The notes beneath the pieces are model-generated. The model saw nothing but the letters and a program-made list of their open reading frames with translations, was not told the DNA's origin and made no database searches. A stretch of DNA of 64,000 nt from Mycobacterium alsense (GTDB lineage Bacteria; Actinomycetota; Actinomycetes; Mycobacteriales; Mycobacteriaceae), in NCBI RefSeq assembly GCF_002086635.1, contig NZ_MVHD01000003.1, forward strand, positions 1 to 64,000, written 5' to 3'. The position numbers were made by a program, and so were the translations under genes. Of the stretch, positions 46,058 to 55,287 are shown piece after piece. Every line of letters begins with the position of its first letter. The first letter of the stretch is position 1.

Positions 46058-46762
46058 GTGTCTGGAAAATTGATCGTCTCGGTCTCGGGGATCGGCGCCC
46101 GCACCCGCGACGACGTAGCGGCCTTCTGCGCACAAATGGACGCCCGCGAGGTCCCGGTGTCGTTCCTGGTAGCTCCCCGGCTCAGGGGTGACTACCGGCT
46201 GGACCGCGACCCGAGCACGGTCGAGTGGCTGACCGGCCGTCGGGCCGGCGGGGACGCCATCGTGCTGCACGGCTACGACGACCCGGCCGCCAAGACGCGC
46301 CGCGGCGAATTCGCGATCCTGCGCGCCCATGAGGCCAACCTGCGGCTGATGGGCGCCGACCGCGTGCTCGAGCACCTCGGCCTGCGCACCCGGCTCTTCG
46401 CGGCACCGGGCTGGGTGGTTTCGCCGGGCGTCGTGAAGGCCCTGCCGCAGAACGGCTTTCGGCTCCTTGCCGACCTGCATGGGGTCACCGACCTAGTCCG
46501 CCACGTCACCGTGCGCTCCCGGGTGCTGGGTATCGGAGAGGGCTTCGTGACCGAGCCCTGGTGGTGCCGCATGGTCGTGCTGTCTGCGGAGCGGATCGCG
46601 CGCCGCGGCGGCCTGGTGCGGATTGCGGTGGCGGCGCACCAATTGCACAAGCCGGGCCCGCTGCAGGCCCTGCTGGACGCCGTCGACTTGGCCTTGATGC
46701 ACGGATGCACCCCAACGGTCTACCGGTGGCGGTCCGATAGGGCGATCGTCGACGCCGCCTAG
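46058..46762 (+). CDS. DUF2334/polysaccharide-deacetylase-like protein (Rv0784-like)
   Basis: A 234-residue protein that opens with LIVSVSGIGARTRDDVAAFC and has FLVAPRL, then AIVLHGYDD and RLFAAPGWVVSPGVVKAL. These segments resemble the NodB/DUF2334 fold, where an Asp and a His in LHGY-type motifs bind metal. A role in envelope sugar deacetylation is possible but not shown; there is no signal peptide. GTG start. The same gene sits at Rv0784. Confidence 0.72.
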   Translation: MSGKLIVSVSGIGARTRDDVAAFCAQMDAREVPVSFLVAPRLRGDYRLDRDPSTVEWLTGRRAGGDAIVLHGYDDPAAKTRRGEFAILRAHEANLRLMGADRVLEHLGLRTRLFAAPGWVVSPGVVKALPQNGFRLLADLHGVTDLVRHVTVRSRVLGIGEGFVTEPWWCRMVVLSAERIARRGGLVRIAVAAHQLHKPGPLQALLDAVDLALMHGCTPTVYRWRSDRAIVDAA

Positions 46763-46806
46763 CGCCCCATCGGCCCCGCTCGCCGCGGGCACTACCCTGG
46801 TCGGAC

Positions 46807-48483
46807 ATGAGCGATTCTTCGGCCGCGGGGTTCGCCGCTGACGCCATCGTCGTCGGCGCCGGGCTGTCGGGGCTGGTGGCTGCCTGCGAACTGGTGGACC
46901 GCGGCCTGCGGGTGCTGATCCTCGACCAGGAGAACAGCGCCAATCTGGGGGGTCAGGCCTTCTGGTCGTTCGGCGGCCTGTTCTTCGTCGACAGCCCGGA
47001 GCAGCGTCGCCTGGGTATCCGCGACAGTCACGAATTGGCCCTGCAGGACTGGCTCGGCACCGCGGCCTTCGACCGGCCCGAGGACTACTGGCCGCGCCAA
47101 TGGGCGCACGCCTACGTCGATTTCGCGGCCGGGGAGAAACGCGCCTGGCTGCGTGAGCGGGGACTCAAGATCTTTCCGTTGGTGGGCTGGGCCGAGCGCG
47201 GCGGCTACGGCGCACAGGGACATGGAAATTCGGTCCCGCGGTTTCACATCACGTGGGGCACCGGCCCGGCATTGGTAGAAATCTTCGCGCGCCGGCTGCG
47301 CGACCGCTCGACCGTGCGCTTCGCACACCGACACCAGGTGGACGAGTTGATCCTAGAGGGCGGCGCGGGGGACGCGGTGACCGGCGTCCGGGGCACGGTG
47401 CTGGAGCCGTCGGCCGCGCCGCGGGGAGTGGCGTCGCCGCGAAAGGCGGTGGGGCAATTCGAGTTTCGTGCGCCCGCGGTGCTGGTCACCAGTGGCGGCA
47501 TCGGCGGCAATCATGACCTGGTGCGCAAGAACTGGCCGAAGCGCATGGGCCGCGTCCCCGAGCAACTGCTCAGCGGCGTGCCCGCACACGTCGACGGCAG
47601 GATGATCGCCATCTCCCAGCGCGCCGGCGCGCGCGTGATCAACCCCGACCGGATGTGGCACTACACGGAGGGCATCACCAACTACGACCCGGTCTGGCCG
47701 CTGCACGGCATCCGCATCATCCCGGGCCCGTCTTCGCTGTGGCTGGACGCGTCCGGCAAGCGGTTGCCGGTCCCGCTGTACCCCGGGTTCGATACCCTTG
47801 GCACGCTCGAGTACATCACCAAGTCCGGGTACGACTACACCTGGTTTGTGTTGAACGCCAAGATCATCGAGAAGGAGTTCGCGCTGTCGGGTCAGGAGCA
47901 GAACCCCGACCTGACCGGGCAGAGCGTGCGGGAACTGCTGCGCAACCGCGCCAGCTCCGGACCGCCCGCGCCGGTCCAGGCCTTCATCGACCGGGGCGTG
48001 GACTTCGTCAGCGCGGACTCGTTGCGCGAATTGGTGACCGCGATGAACAAGCTGCCCGACGTCCAGCCGCTGGACTACGCCACCGTCGAGGCCGAGGTCA
48101 CCGCGCGCGATCGCGAGGTGGCCAACAAGTTCAGCAAGGACGGCCAGATCACCGCGATCCGGGCCGCCCGCAACTACCTGGGCGACCGGCTGGGCCGGGT
48201 GGTGGCGCCGCATCGGCTGACCGACCCGAAGGCCGGGCCGCTGATCGCGGTCAAGCTGCACATCCTGACCCGAAAGACGTTGGGCGGCATCGAGACTGAC
48301 CTCGCCGGCCGGGTTCTCAAGGCCGACGGGACTCCGCTCACCGGGCTGTACGCCGCGGGTGAGGTCGCCGGGTTCGGCGGGGGCGGCGTCCACGGCTACC
48401 GGGCGCTCGAGGGCACGTTCCTGGGCGGCTGCATCTTCTCGGGTCGCGCGGCCGGCCGCGGCGCCGCCGACGACATTTCCTAG
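46807..48483 (+). CDS. FAD-binding dehydrogenase, ketosteroid dehydrogenase-like (Rv0785-like)
   Basis: A flavoprotein of 558 residues of the fumarate reductase/3-ketosteroid delta-1-dehydrogenase family. FAD binding is by VVGAGLSGLVAACELVDRG (~14-32) and EN-S-NLGGQAFWSFGGL. The C-terminal GLYAAGEVAGFGGGGVHGYRALEGTF is the typical FAD-closing segment. It should oxidise or reduce a C-C bond next to a carbonyl; the substrate is not determined. Its position corresponds to Rv0785. Confidence 0.88.
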   Translation: MSDSSAAGFAADAIVVGAGLSGLVAACELVDRGLRVLILDQENSANLGGQAFWSFGGLFFVDSPEQRRLGIRDSHELALQDWLGTAAFDRPEDYWPRQWAHAYVDFAAGEKRAWLRERGLKIFPLVGWAERGGYGAQGHGNSVPRFHITWGTGPALVEIFARRLRDRSTVRFAHRHQVDELILEGGAGDAVTGVRGTVLEPSAAPRGVASPRKAVGQFEFRAPAVLVTSGGIGGNHDLVRKNWPKRMGRVPEQLLSGVPAHVDGRMIAISQRAGARVINPDRMWHYTEGITNYDPVWPLHGIRIIPGPSSLWLDASGKRLPVPLYPGFDTLGTLEYITKSGYDYTWFVLNAKIIEKEFALSGQEQNPDLTGQSVRELLRNRASSGPPAPVQAFIDRGVDFVSADSLRELVTAMNKLPDVQPLDYATVEAEVTARDREVANKFSKDGQITAIRAARNYLGDRLGRVVAPHRLTDPKAGPLIAVKLHILTRKTLGGIETDLAGRVLKADGTPLTGLYAAGEVAGFGGGGVHGYRALEGTFLGGCIFSGRAAGRGAADDIS

Positions 48484-48488
48484 CGCGC

Positions 48489-49127
48489 CTAGAAGGCGAC
48501 CGAGGTTTCCTCGGGGAGCACCTGGAAGTCGGTGCTGGTCATCTCGGTGAGTCGGCCGTAGTAGATGCCCCGCGCGTCGGGGGCGACGATGCCCTGGTGG
48601 ATGGGCACCGCACGCTCGGGGGCCACGGCGCGCAGGTAGTCGACGGCCTCGGCGATGCTCATCCACGGGGCGGCCGCCGGGGTGGCCAACACGTCCACCG
48701 GCTCGTCGGGCACGAAGAGCGCGTCGCCGGGATGCATCAACCGCGCCGCGTGTCCTCCGTCGCCGACCAGGTACGAAATGTTCTCTATCACAGGGATTTC
48801 CGGGTGGATCACGGCGTGCCGGCCGCCCACGGCCCGGACCGTGAGCCCGCCGATCTGCAGCTCGTCGCCGACGTGCACCGCCCGGCACGGATCGCCGAGC
48901 TGGGCGGTGGTTTGCGGGTCCGCGTAGAGTGCCGCGTCCGGGTTGCCCTCGAGCAGCGACGGCAACCGCCCGACGTCGACGTGGTCGGGGTGCTGATGGG
49001 TGACGAGGATGGCGGTCAGGCCGGTGATCCCCTCGAAACCGTGGGCGAAGGAACCGGGATCAAAGAGGACACGCGTGTTGTCGAACTCGGCGAGTAAGCA
49101 GGAGTGGCCAAAATGCGTCAATTGCAT
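48489..49127 (-). CDS. metallo-beta-lactamase-fold hydrolase (Rv0786c-like)
   Basis: A UlaG/AttM-like member of the MBL-fold family, 212 residues. It starts with MQLTHFGHSCLLAEF, has the metal site THQHPDHVD, a further His in GGRHAVIH and Asp in MHPGDALFVP. It is likely a cytoplasmic hydrolase with one or two zinc ions. The upstream part of the open frame (to 49211) has no family sequence, so ATG 49127 is chosen. It is convergent with the flavoprotein gene. Confidence 0.88.
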   Translation of the reverse strand: MQLTHFGHSCLLAEFDNTRVLFDPGSFAHGFEGITGLTAILVTHQHPDHVDVGRLPSLLEGNPDAALYADPQTTAQLGDPCRAVHVGDELQIGGLTVRAVGGRHAVIHPEIPVIENISYLVGDGGHAARLMHPGDALFVPDEPVDVLATPAAAPWMSIAEAVDYLRAVAPERAVPIHQGIVAPDARGIYYGRLTEMTSTDFQVLPEETSVAF

Positions 49128-49159
49128 GTCTACGATTGTGCCCTGAAGGGGTGATGCCG

Positions 49160-49834
49160 ATGCGGGTGATCCTGGCGACGATGCTGGTTGTCGGCGGCTT
49201 CGCCGTGTCACTCATCGTCGTGGCGCCCGCACCCGCGGACCCCGAGACCTGCCCGCCCGTGTGCGACCAGATACCCGACGCCGCGTGGATGCGGCAGCGC
49301 GCGGTGCCGCTGGACTCGGTATACGGCTGGCCCGCGCTGGCGGGTTCGGCGGTCCCGCTGACGGGCACCCGGACGGCGAGGTTCCGGTTCGAGGACCTTT
49401 GCGCCACGCCGGCGGTGCCGCAGGACGCGCGCGACTCGGCGGTGGCGGCCCGCGCGACGATCACCCACCCCGACGGCCAGTGGCAGTTGCAGGCCCAGAT
49501 CCTGCACTGGCGCGGGGACACGGCCCGCGGCGGCGCGATCGCGGCCTCGGTGTTCAGCACCGCCGTCGCCGCGCTGCGCGCCTGCCAACAGCAGGCCCCG
49601 GCGGAGTCGCCATCCCTCACCAGCGACGACGCCAACCGGATGGCCGCGGTGATCAGCGGCCCGGTGGTCGCGCACACGTACCTGGTGGCCCACGTCGCGA
49701 GCAGCACGATCAGCGAGCTCACGCTATGGTCGTCGGGGCCACCGCAGGTGTCCTGGCCGTCGATGGCGGACGACCCCGTGCTGAACTCCATGGCCGCCCC
49801 GCTGTGTGACGCCTACATCGCCTCGTGCCCGTGA
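49160..49834 (+). CDS. secreted hypothetical protein (Rv0787 position)
   Basis: A 224-residue precursor with a signal peptide or anchor (MRVILATMLVVGGFAVSLIVVAPAPA) and a mature part with six Cys, beginning ETCPPVCDQIP and ending LCDAYIASCP. Export and disulfides are likely. The fold resembles small mycobacterial PknH-like or lipoprotein-type sensor domains only vaguely; I assign no function. ATG 49160 has AAGGG nine bases upstream; ATG 49154 is an alternative. It precedes purS by 53 bases. Confidence 0.7.
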   Translation: MRVILATMLVVGGFAVSLIVVAPAPADPETCPPVCDQIPDAAWMRQRAVPLDSVYGWPALAGSAVPLTGTRTARFRFEDLCATPAVPQDARDSAVAARATITHPDGQWQLQAQILHWRGDTARGGAIAASVFSTAVAALRACQQQAPAESPSLTSDDANRMAAVISGPVVAHTYLVAHVASSTISELTLWSSGPPQVSWPSMADDPVLNSMAAPLCDAYIASCP

Positions 49835-49887
49835 CCCGGAAGCGCCGGTAGAGTTAGCTCCGAAAACGCAGCTGAGGAGGAGCGCCG

Positions 49888-50127
49888 GTGAGCCGGGTCG
49901 TCGTTCATGTGATGCCCAAAGCGGAGATTCTCGACCCGCAGGGTCAGGCCATTGTCGGCGCGCTGGGTCGGCTCGGCCATCCGGGGATCTCAGATGTCAG
50001 GCAGGGCAAGAGGTTTGAGCTGGAGGTCGACGACACCATCGACGACTCGACGCTGGCCGAGATAGCGGAATCGCTGTTGGCCAACACCGTGATCGAGGAC
50101 TGGACGATCAGCAGGGAGGCGCAGTGA
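49888..50127 (+). CDS. purS: FGAM synthase subunit PurS
   Basis: The small structural subunit of formylglycinamidine synthase, 79 residues, the normal size. It links PurL and PurQ and helps pass ammonia. Family features: [19 protein letters not shown] and [13 protein letters not shown] start with GAGGAG upstream. It overlaps purQ by four bases (GTGA). The purL gene is not in the visible part. Confidence 0.95.
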   Translation: MSRVVVHVMPKAEILDPQGQAIVGALGRLGHPGISDVRQGKRFELEVDDTIDDSTLAEIAESLLANTVIEDWTISREAQ

Positions 50128-50798
50128 CGGCGCGGATCGGTGTGATCACCTTCCCCGGCACGCTCGACGACGTGGACGCCGCCCGCGCGGCGCGGCGCGT
50201 CGGCGCCGAGGCGGTCGCCCTGTGGCATGCCGACACCGACCTCAAGGGAGTCGACGCCGTGGTGGTGCCCGGCGGCTTTTCCTACGGCGACTACCTGCGG
50301 GCGGGTGCGATCGCCAGGTTCGCCCCGGTAATGTCCGAAGTGGTCGACGCCGCACGTGACGGCATGCCGGTATTGGGAATTTGCAACGGTTTTCAGGTGA
50401 TCTGCGAGGCGGGATTGCTGCCCGGGGCGCTAACCCGCAACGCGGGCCTGCACTTCATCTGCCGCGATGTGTGGCTGCGGGTGGCCTCCACCTCGACTGC
50501 CTGGACGTCGCGTTTCGAGCCCGGCGCCGACCTGCTGGTGCCGCTGAAGTCCGGCGAGGGCCGCTACGTCGCCCCCGACAACGTGCTCGACGAACTGGAG
50601 GGCGAGGGCCGGGTGGTGTTTCGCTACCACGACAACCTCAACGGCTCGCAGCGCGACATCGCGGGCATCAGCTCGGCCAACGGTCGCGTGGTCGGGCTCA
50701 TGCCGCACCCCGAACACGCCATCGAGGCCCTGACCGGTCCCTCCGACGACGGCCTGGGCCTGTTCTACTCGGCGCTGGACGCCGTGCTGGCCGCCTGA
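50124..50798 (+). CDS. purQ: FGAM synthase glutaminase subunit PurQ
   Basis: A class I glutamine amidotransferase, 224 residues. Nucleophile Cys in LGICNGFQ (~89), His and Glu in [10 protein letters not shown]. The oxyanion strand [16 protein letters not shown] is typical. It makes ammonia for PurL in purine synthesis. GTG start overlapping the purS stop. Confidence 0.97.
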   Translation: MTARIGVITFPGTLDDVDAARAARRVGAEAVALWHADTDLKGVDAVVVPGGFSYGDYLRAGAIARFAPVMSEVVDAARDGMPVLGICNGFQVICEAGLLPGALTRNAGLHFICRDVWLRVASTSTAWTSRFEPGADLLVPLKSGEGRYVAPDNVLDELEGEGRVVFRYHDNLNGSQRDIAGISSANGRVVGLMPHPEHAIEALTGPSDDGLGLFYSALDAVLAA

Positions 50799-50928
50799 GC
50801 GGGAACCCTTGCGGCGCTGCGTAATTCGCTAAGGGCCGCGGTCAACGCGCCGGTGGCCCCGTGCGGGTCGCCGAAGGTCTGGCCACCTGATCTGGTTGCC
50901 GGCGATCCGGTCAGGCCTGTCCGTGCCG

Positions 50929-51744
50929 TCAGCCCAGAATGGGCAGGCGGCGCCTGCCCGCCAGCCGCTTGAGCGCGGCGCTCATGACCGCGCGCACGTG
51001 GGCGTCGACCTCGTCGACGTCGGGATCGTCGCCGAAGCGGGCGCCGACGTCGATCGGCTCGAGCACCTCGGTGACGATCTTGGCCGGCAACGGCAGGTTG
51101 GGCGGAAAGATCACGCTCAGGCCGAACGGGAAGCCGAAGCTGACCGGCAGGATGTCCATCCGGGCCTTGGTAAGCCCCAGCTTGCGGGCCAGCCAGTTAC
51201 CACGGGTCAAAAACAGCTGGGTCTCCTGGGCGCCGATGGACACGGTGGGCACGATCGGGACCCCGGCTTCGACGGCGGTCCTGACGTAGCCGGTGCGGCC
51301 ATTGAAGTCGATGGTGTTCGCCTGGAAGGTGGGCCGGTAGGAGTCGTAGTCGCCGCCCGGGAACACCAAGACCACCGCGCCCGAATGCAGGGCGGCCGCG
51401 GCGTTCTCCCGGCTGGCCTCGATGACCCCGAGGCGGCGCAGCCATCCGTCCAACGGGCCCAGGAACAGGCCGTAGTGGGCCAGGGTGTAGACGGGCCGGT
51501 CATACCCGAAGCTGTTGTAGAACGCCGGCGAGAAGATCAACACGTCCGGCGTCAACATGCCGCCGGAGTGGTTGGACACCACGAGGGCTCCACCGGCGGC
51601 CGGGACGTTCTCGATGTTTCGCACCTCGGCGCGATACCACCGCTTGATGACGGGTCCGATGGCCTTGGTGGCCTGTTCGGTGAAGGCTGGATCCCATTTG
51701 GCGGTCTCGTGATTGTCGGCCGCTTCCACCCCGCTGCCCCGCAT
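50929..51744 (-). CDS. PlsC-type acyltransferase
   Basis: A 271-residue glycerolipid acyltransferase. Motifs: SNHSGGMLTPD (NHx4D-like catalytic motif, here with one extra residue spacing), FPGGDYDSYRP (motif III, substrate phosphate binding) and VPIVPTVSIG. It probably moves an acyl group to a lysophospholipid or related alcohol. ATG 51744 has GGGGGAG very close upstream; ATG 51771 in frame is possible. It faces away from the epimerase remnant. Not part of the H37Rv order I recall. Confidence 0.82.
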   Translation of the reverse strand: MRGSGVEAADNHETAKWDPAFTEQATKAIGPVIKRWYRAEVRNIENVPAAGGALVVSNHSGGMLTPDVLIFSPAFYNSFGYDRPVYTLAHYGLFLGPLDGWLRRLGVIEASRENAAAALHSGAVVLVFPGGDYDSYRPTFQANTIDFNGRTGYVRTAVEAGVPIVPTVSIGAQETQLFLTRGNWLARKLGLTKARMDILPVSFGFPFGLSVIFPPNLPLPAKIVTEVLEPIDVGARFGDDPDVDEVDAHVRAVMSAALKRLAGRRRLPILG

Positions 51745-51871
51745 GGCTCCCCCCTGTCGTTTCTCTGGCATTTGCTATTGGTTGCCGATGTGACGGCCGT
51801 CCCAAACCTCAACGCCCTTTGACATATGAGACTCTCCATTTTGGAGAATATCAAATTCATTTGCTGGGGTG

Positions 51872-51965
51872 GCCGCGCGGGGGGAGACGATATTCGAAAG
51901 GGTTCTTGTCACAGGGGGTTTCGGCCTGATCGGCTCGCAGACGTGCGCCGGCTGGTGGTTGGCGC
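51872..51965 (+). pseudogene. N-terminal remnant of an NAD-dependent epimerase/dehydratase
   Basis: About 25 codons read GETIFERVLVTGGFGLIGSQT, the Rossmann start of sugar epimerases and related enzymes (GxxGxxG). The frame then passes directly into the left arm of a 20-bp inverted repeat, and the rest of the gene is missing. I read it as the stub of a gene cut away by a deletion or insertion. Confidence 0.55.
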
Positions 51966-52021
51966 CGAGCGTAACCGCGCTGCGAAATACCGCCCATGAT
52001 CTCGCAGCGCGGTTACGCTCG
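51966..52021. repeat. 20-bp perfect inverted repeat
   Basis: Left arm CGAGCGTAACCGCGCTGCGA (51966-51985) and its exact reverse complement at 52002-52021 flank a 16-base loop. As RNA it gives a very stable hairpin. It lies 18 bases after the stop of the minus-strand gene at 52040, so it could end that transcript, but there is no T-tract. It also marks the break of the epimerase remnant, which is what a short mobile palindrome would do. Confidence 0.85.
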
Positions 52022-52039
52022 CGACCCCCGCCGGCGCCT

Positions 52040-52522
52040 TCAGCCGGCGTCGCACACCAGCGGCGGCGCCGTCGAGGGTAAGTCGGCGATCTCGACGGCG
52101 GGGTCCAGCTGACCGAAGAGGTCGATCGCGTCCGCGATGACGGTGTCGACGAAAGTCGCGAAATCGTCGAAGTGTTTGAGGTTTCCGCGGATCCACTGCG
52201 ACCGGCGCGCCACCACGCCGATGCGCTGCGGATCGGAGGAACCGTGCACGATCGCGATGACTTCCCGGTCCTGCCGGTTCCACGTGTCGGCGAAGTGCAT
52301 CAGGCAGGGACGGGCGGTGGCGGGAAAGAAACACGCGGGCGCTACCCGGACCATCAGCACGTCGCCGTGCGTCGGACACACCTCGAGGTGGACGTGCAGG
52401 CGCCGCGGACGGGTGTTGGCGACGTAGAAGAATTCGCCGTCGTGCTGGCCGCGGAAGTACCGGCTGCCGCGGGTGCGCAGGTAGCGTTCGACCAGGTTTG
52501 CGCACAGCGGCTCACTCGTCAT
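52040..52522 (-). CDS. YbjN-domain-like hypothetical protein
   Basis: A 160-residue protein with an alpha-beta pattern similar to YbjN/type III chaperone-like proteins: LVERYLRTRGSRYFRGQHDGEFFYV, HVHLEVCPTHGDVLMVRV and WNRQDREVIAIVHGSSDPQRIGV. Such proteins act as chaperones or sensors; the function here is unknown. ATG 52522 is preferred; a TTG at 52582 would add 20 residues. The 20-bp inverted repeat follows the stop. Confidence 0.6.
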   Translation of the reverse strand: MTSEPLCANLVERYLRTRGSRYFRGQHDGEFFYVANTRPRRLHVHLEVCPTHGDVLMVRVAPACFFPATARPCLMHFADTWNRQDREVIAIVHGSSDPQRIGVVARRSQWIRGNLKHFDDFATFVDTVIADAIDLFGQLDPAVEIADLPSTAPPLVCDAG

Positions 52523-52610
52523 GAGATCGATGGTGAGGCCAGTGGCTTTGCGGATCCTTGGAGCCAAGCTAGCCGCGAGCAAAGAACTTGTTGAGAATTG
52601 CCTGAGCGAC

Positions 52611-53087
52611 CTACGTGGCGTCGCCCAAGTCGCCCAGCGGGTACAGCCGCGGCAGGTTGACCACGATGGCCTCTTGGGTGCTGCGGGCGATCACGACCTC
52701 GGCGATGGAGCCCGGGTCGGGGTTTTCCTCGCGGTGCGGCAGGTACGGCGGGATGAACACGTAATCGCCGGGCTCGGTAGAGATGCGCACCTCGCGGGTG
52801 CCGTCGTGGAAGACGAACTCCGGATGGCCGCTGCGCACATAGATCGCGGTCTCCGATTCGCCGTGGTGATGGTTCGACGACACGGTCGCCGGCGACGCGT
52901 GCGTCTCACCCATCCACAGCTTCTCGGCGCCCACCGACTTGCCGCTGAGGGCGGCGAATCGGCGCAGGCCCTCCGACTGTGCGGTGTCGGAACTGATGTC
53001 CGACGCCTTGACGTGGTGCACCCGGCCGTGGGTGACTTCCATTGCGGTCCCGTCGAAGTCGGGGTGGAATCCGTCCGAGGTTCCCAT
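52611..53087 (-). CDS. cupin domain protein
   Basis: A 158-residue single-cupin protein. Metal-binding motif 1 is NHHHGESETAIYVRSG, with His and Glu ligands. Motif 2 is PGDYVFIPPYLPHREENP, with a His ligand. It may be a dioxygenase, isomerase or binding protein. An internal ATG at 53042 could also be the start. The reductase gene upstream ends 14 bases before it, so the two are likely one operon. Confidence 0.8.
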   Translation of the reverse strand: MGTSDGFHPDFDGTAMEVTHGRVHHVKASDISSDTAQSEGLRRFAALSGKSVGAEKLWMGETHASPATVSSNHHHGESETAIYVRSGHPEFVFHDGTREVRISTEPGDYVFIPPYLPHREENPDPGSIAEVVIARSTQEAIVVNLPRLYPLGDLGDAT

Positions 53088-53101
53088 GTGCGATGCGCCC
53101 G

Positions 53102-54559
53102 TCAGTCGTCTTGTGCCGTCGAGTCCCGGTAGGCCTCGAGCAGCCTCAGCCAGAGCTCGCTGATCGTCGGGAAGCAGGGCACGGCGTGCCATAACCGGTC
53201 GACGGGCACCTGCCCGGCGACGGCGATGGTGGCCGAGTGCAGCATCTCGGTGACCCCGGGGCCGACCAGGGTGACACCGAGCAGGTGGCCGCCGTCGGCG
53301 TCGACCACCATCCGGGCCCGACCGGTGTACCCGTCCGCGTAGAGCTTGGCCCCCATCACGACGTCGCCGGTCTCCACGTCGACCGTGTGGACCCGGTGTC
53401 CGGCCTGCTCGGCCTGCCGGGCCGTCAGGCCGACGGCGGCCGCTTCCGGGTCGGTGAAGAACGCCTGCGGCACGGCGTGGTGGTCGGCGGTGGTCGCGTG
53501 CGCGCCCCAGGGCGCGGTGTCCAGCGGCCTGCCCGCCGCGCGCGCCCCGATGGCCGCCCCGGCGATGCGGCCCTGATATTTGCCCTGATGCGTCAGCAGG
53601 GCCCGGTGGTTGACATCGCCGGCCGCGTAGAGCCAACCGTCGGCCACGGCCCGCACCCGGCAGGTGTCGTCGACCTCGAGCCAACTGCCCGGCGTCAACC
53701 CCGCCGTTTCCAGGCCGATGTCGTCGGTCAGCGGCGCGCGGCCGGTGGCGAAAAGTACTTCGTCGACGTGGATTTCGGATCCGTCGTCCAATTCGATGGC
53801 CACCCGCCCGCCGGCGGGCCGCCGCAGCGCGCGGACCGATACCCCCACCCGAACATCCACGCCCGCGTCGGCGAGACCGCGCCCGATGAGTTCGCCCACG
53901 AAGGGCTCCATCCGCGGCAATAGGCCTGACCCTCGCGCCAGCAGCGTCACCTGGGAGCCCAATCCCTGCCAGGCGGTGGCCATTTCGACGCCGACACCGC
54001 CGGCGCCGACGACGGCGAGCGCCTGCGGAACGTCGCTGCTGTCGGTCGCCCGGCGGTTGGTCCACGGCCTGGCCTCGTCGATACCGGGCAGATCGGGGAG
54101 GACGGGCCGGCTTCCCGTGCAGACGACGACGGCGTGCCGCACGGTCAGCGTCGTCCGCTCGCCGCCGGGCGCGGCGACGGCGACCCGGCGCGGGCCATCC
54201 AGGCGCCCATGGCCGCGCACCAGGGTGGCGCCGATCCCGCTCACCCAGTCGGCCTGGCCGCTGTCGTCCCAGTCGGTGACGTAGCGGTTGCGGCGACCGA
54301 AGACGCCCGCGTTGCTGATCGGGCCGCTGACCGCCTCGCGCGCACCGTCGACCCTGCGGGCGTCCGAGACCGCAATCACAGGACGCAGCAACGCTTTACT
54401 CGGCACACACGCCCAATAGGAGCATTCGCCCCCGACCAGTTCGCGCTCCACCAGCGCGACGCTCAAGCCCGCCGCACGGGCGCGCTCCGCCGCGTTCTGT
54501 CCGATCGGCCCGGCGCCGAGGACGACGACGTCGTAGTCCCGTTCGGTGTCTGCTGCCAT
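53102..54559 (-). CDS. pyridine nucleotide-disulfide oxidoreductase (Rv0794c-like)
   Basis: A FAD flavoprotein of 485 residues, related to dihydrolipoamide dehydrogenase and mercuric reductase. It has [20 protein letters not shown] (~9-28), redox cysteines in [15 protein letters not shown] (CxxxxC), NAD-binding [14 protein letters not shown], and LYAAGDVN. The usual C-terminal His-Glu pair (HxxxxE) is replaced by [14 protein letters not shown], close to the HP-T-SE pattern. The substrate is unknown. It matches Rv0794c in M. tuberculosis. Confidence 0.9.
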   Translation of the reverse strand: MAADTERDYDVVVLGAGPIGQNAAERARAAGLSVALVERELVGGECSYWACVPSKALLRPVIAVSDARRVDGAREAVSGPISNAGVFGRRNRYVTDWDDSGQADWVSGIGATLVRGHGRLDGPRRVAVAAPGGERTTLTVRHAVVVCTGSRPVLPDLPGIDEARPWTNRRATDSSDVPQALAVVGAGGVGVEMATAWQGLGSQVTLLARGSGLLPRMEPFVGELIGRGLADAGVDVRVGVSVRALRRPAGGRVAIELDDGSEIHVDEVLFATGRAPLTDDIGLETAGLTPGSWLEVDDTCRVRAVADGWLYAAGDVNHRALLTHQGKYQGRIAGAAIGARAAGRPLDTAPWGAHATTADHHAVPQAFFTDPEAAAVGLTARQAEQAGHRVHTVDVETGDVVMGAKLYADGYTGRARMVVDADGGHLLGVTLVGPGVTEMLHSATIAVAGQVPVDRLWHAVPCFPTISELWLRLLEAYRDSTAQDD

Positions 54560-54586
54560 GGTGGAAGATCCTCCCGGTGGTCTCGA

Positions 54587-55285
54587 TCAGTTGTCCATTC
54601 GAGGCCGCCCCGCGGTGAGGCGCTCGGCCAGCTCGCGCAGGTCGCTGGCCACGAGGGTCGGTTGGGCCAGCCCGTCCACCGGCAGCGGTGGGTTGCCCGG
54701 CCGGGTGATGAGGGCCGAGCTGAAGCCGACGTGCTGCGCGCCGAGGGTGTCCCAGACGTGGGCGGCCACCATCATGCACTCGGCGGGCGCCACACCCAGC
54801 GTTTCGCACACGTAGCGGTAGACCGTCGGGGCCGGCTTGAAGGCGCGGCGGGCATCGACGCTCAGCTGGTGCTCGAAAAAGCCGGCCAGCCCCGAATTCT
54901 GCAGCGCCGTCGGCCCGTTCGGATTGGGCGGTGAGTTCGTCAGCGTCACGAGGCGAAAGCCGTTGTCGCGCAGCGCGGCCAGCCCTTCGGCCGCATCCGG
55001 GTGTGCCGGCATCGTGAGCAGGCCAGTGGTCAGGCGGTCCAGATCGTCATCGGTCACGTCGACGTGGTAGACCGCGCCGAGCATGCGCAGCACGCCCCGG
55101 CCGAGCGCGGGGAAGGTGACGTAGTTGCCCGCCAGGGTGACGGTCATCGAGTACATCACGAGCTGCGCGAACCATTCCCGCAGCACCCGTTCGTCGCCGA
55201 AGCGGTCGGCGAAAAGCGGTGCCAGCGAGTCGATATCGACTAGAGTCTCGTTCACGTCGAAAACGAGGACAGACGGCTTCACCAT
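54587..55285 (-). CDS. haloacid dehalogenase type II (HAD superfamily)
   Basis: A 232-residue HAD enzyme with nucleophile Asp in VLVFDVNETLVD (~9), TNSPPNPN (motif II), Lys in RRAFKPAPTVY (motif III) and AAHVWDTLGAQHVG (motif IV). The FDxNETL and HxWD patterns are of L-2-haloacid dehalogenase type, which replaces halogen at C2 with hydroxyl. Phosphatase action is also possible in this family. It begins near the end of the TMEM175-like gene. Confidence 0.87.
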   Translation of the reverse strand: MVKPSVLVFDVNETLVDIDSLAPLFADRFGDERVLREWFAQLVMYSMTVTLAGNYVTFPALGRGVLRMLGAVYHVDVTDDDLDRLTTGLLTMPAHPDAAEGLAALRDNGFRLVTLTNSPPNPNGPTALQNSGLAGFFEHQLSVDARRAFKPAPTVYRYVCETLGVAPAECMMVAAHVWDTLGAQHVGFSSALITRPGNPPLPVDGLAQPTLVASDLRELAERLTAGRPRMDN

Positions 55286-55287
55286 GG

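Noticed and set aside
51966..52021. Inverted repeat as a classic intrinsic terminator
   Set aside because: The stem is strong but there is no T-tract on either side; a repeat or deletion scar fits as well.
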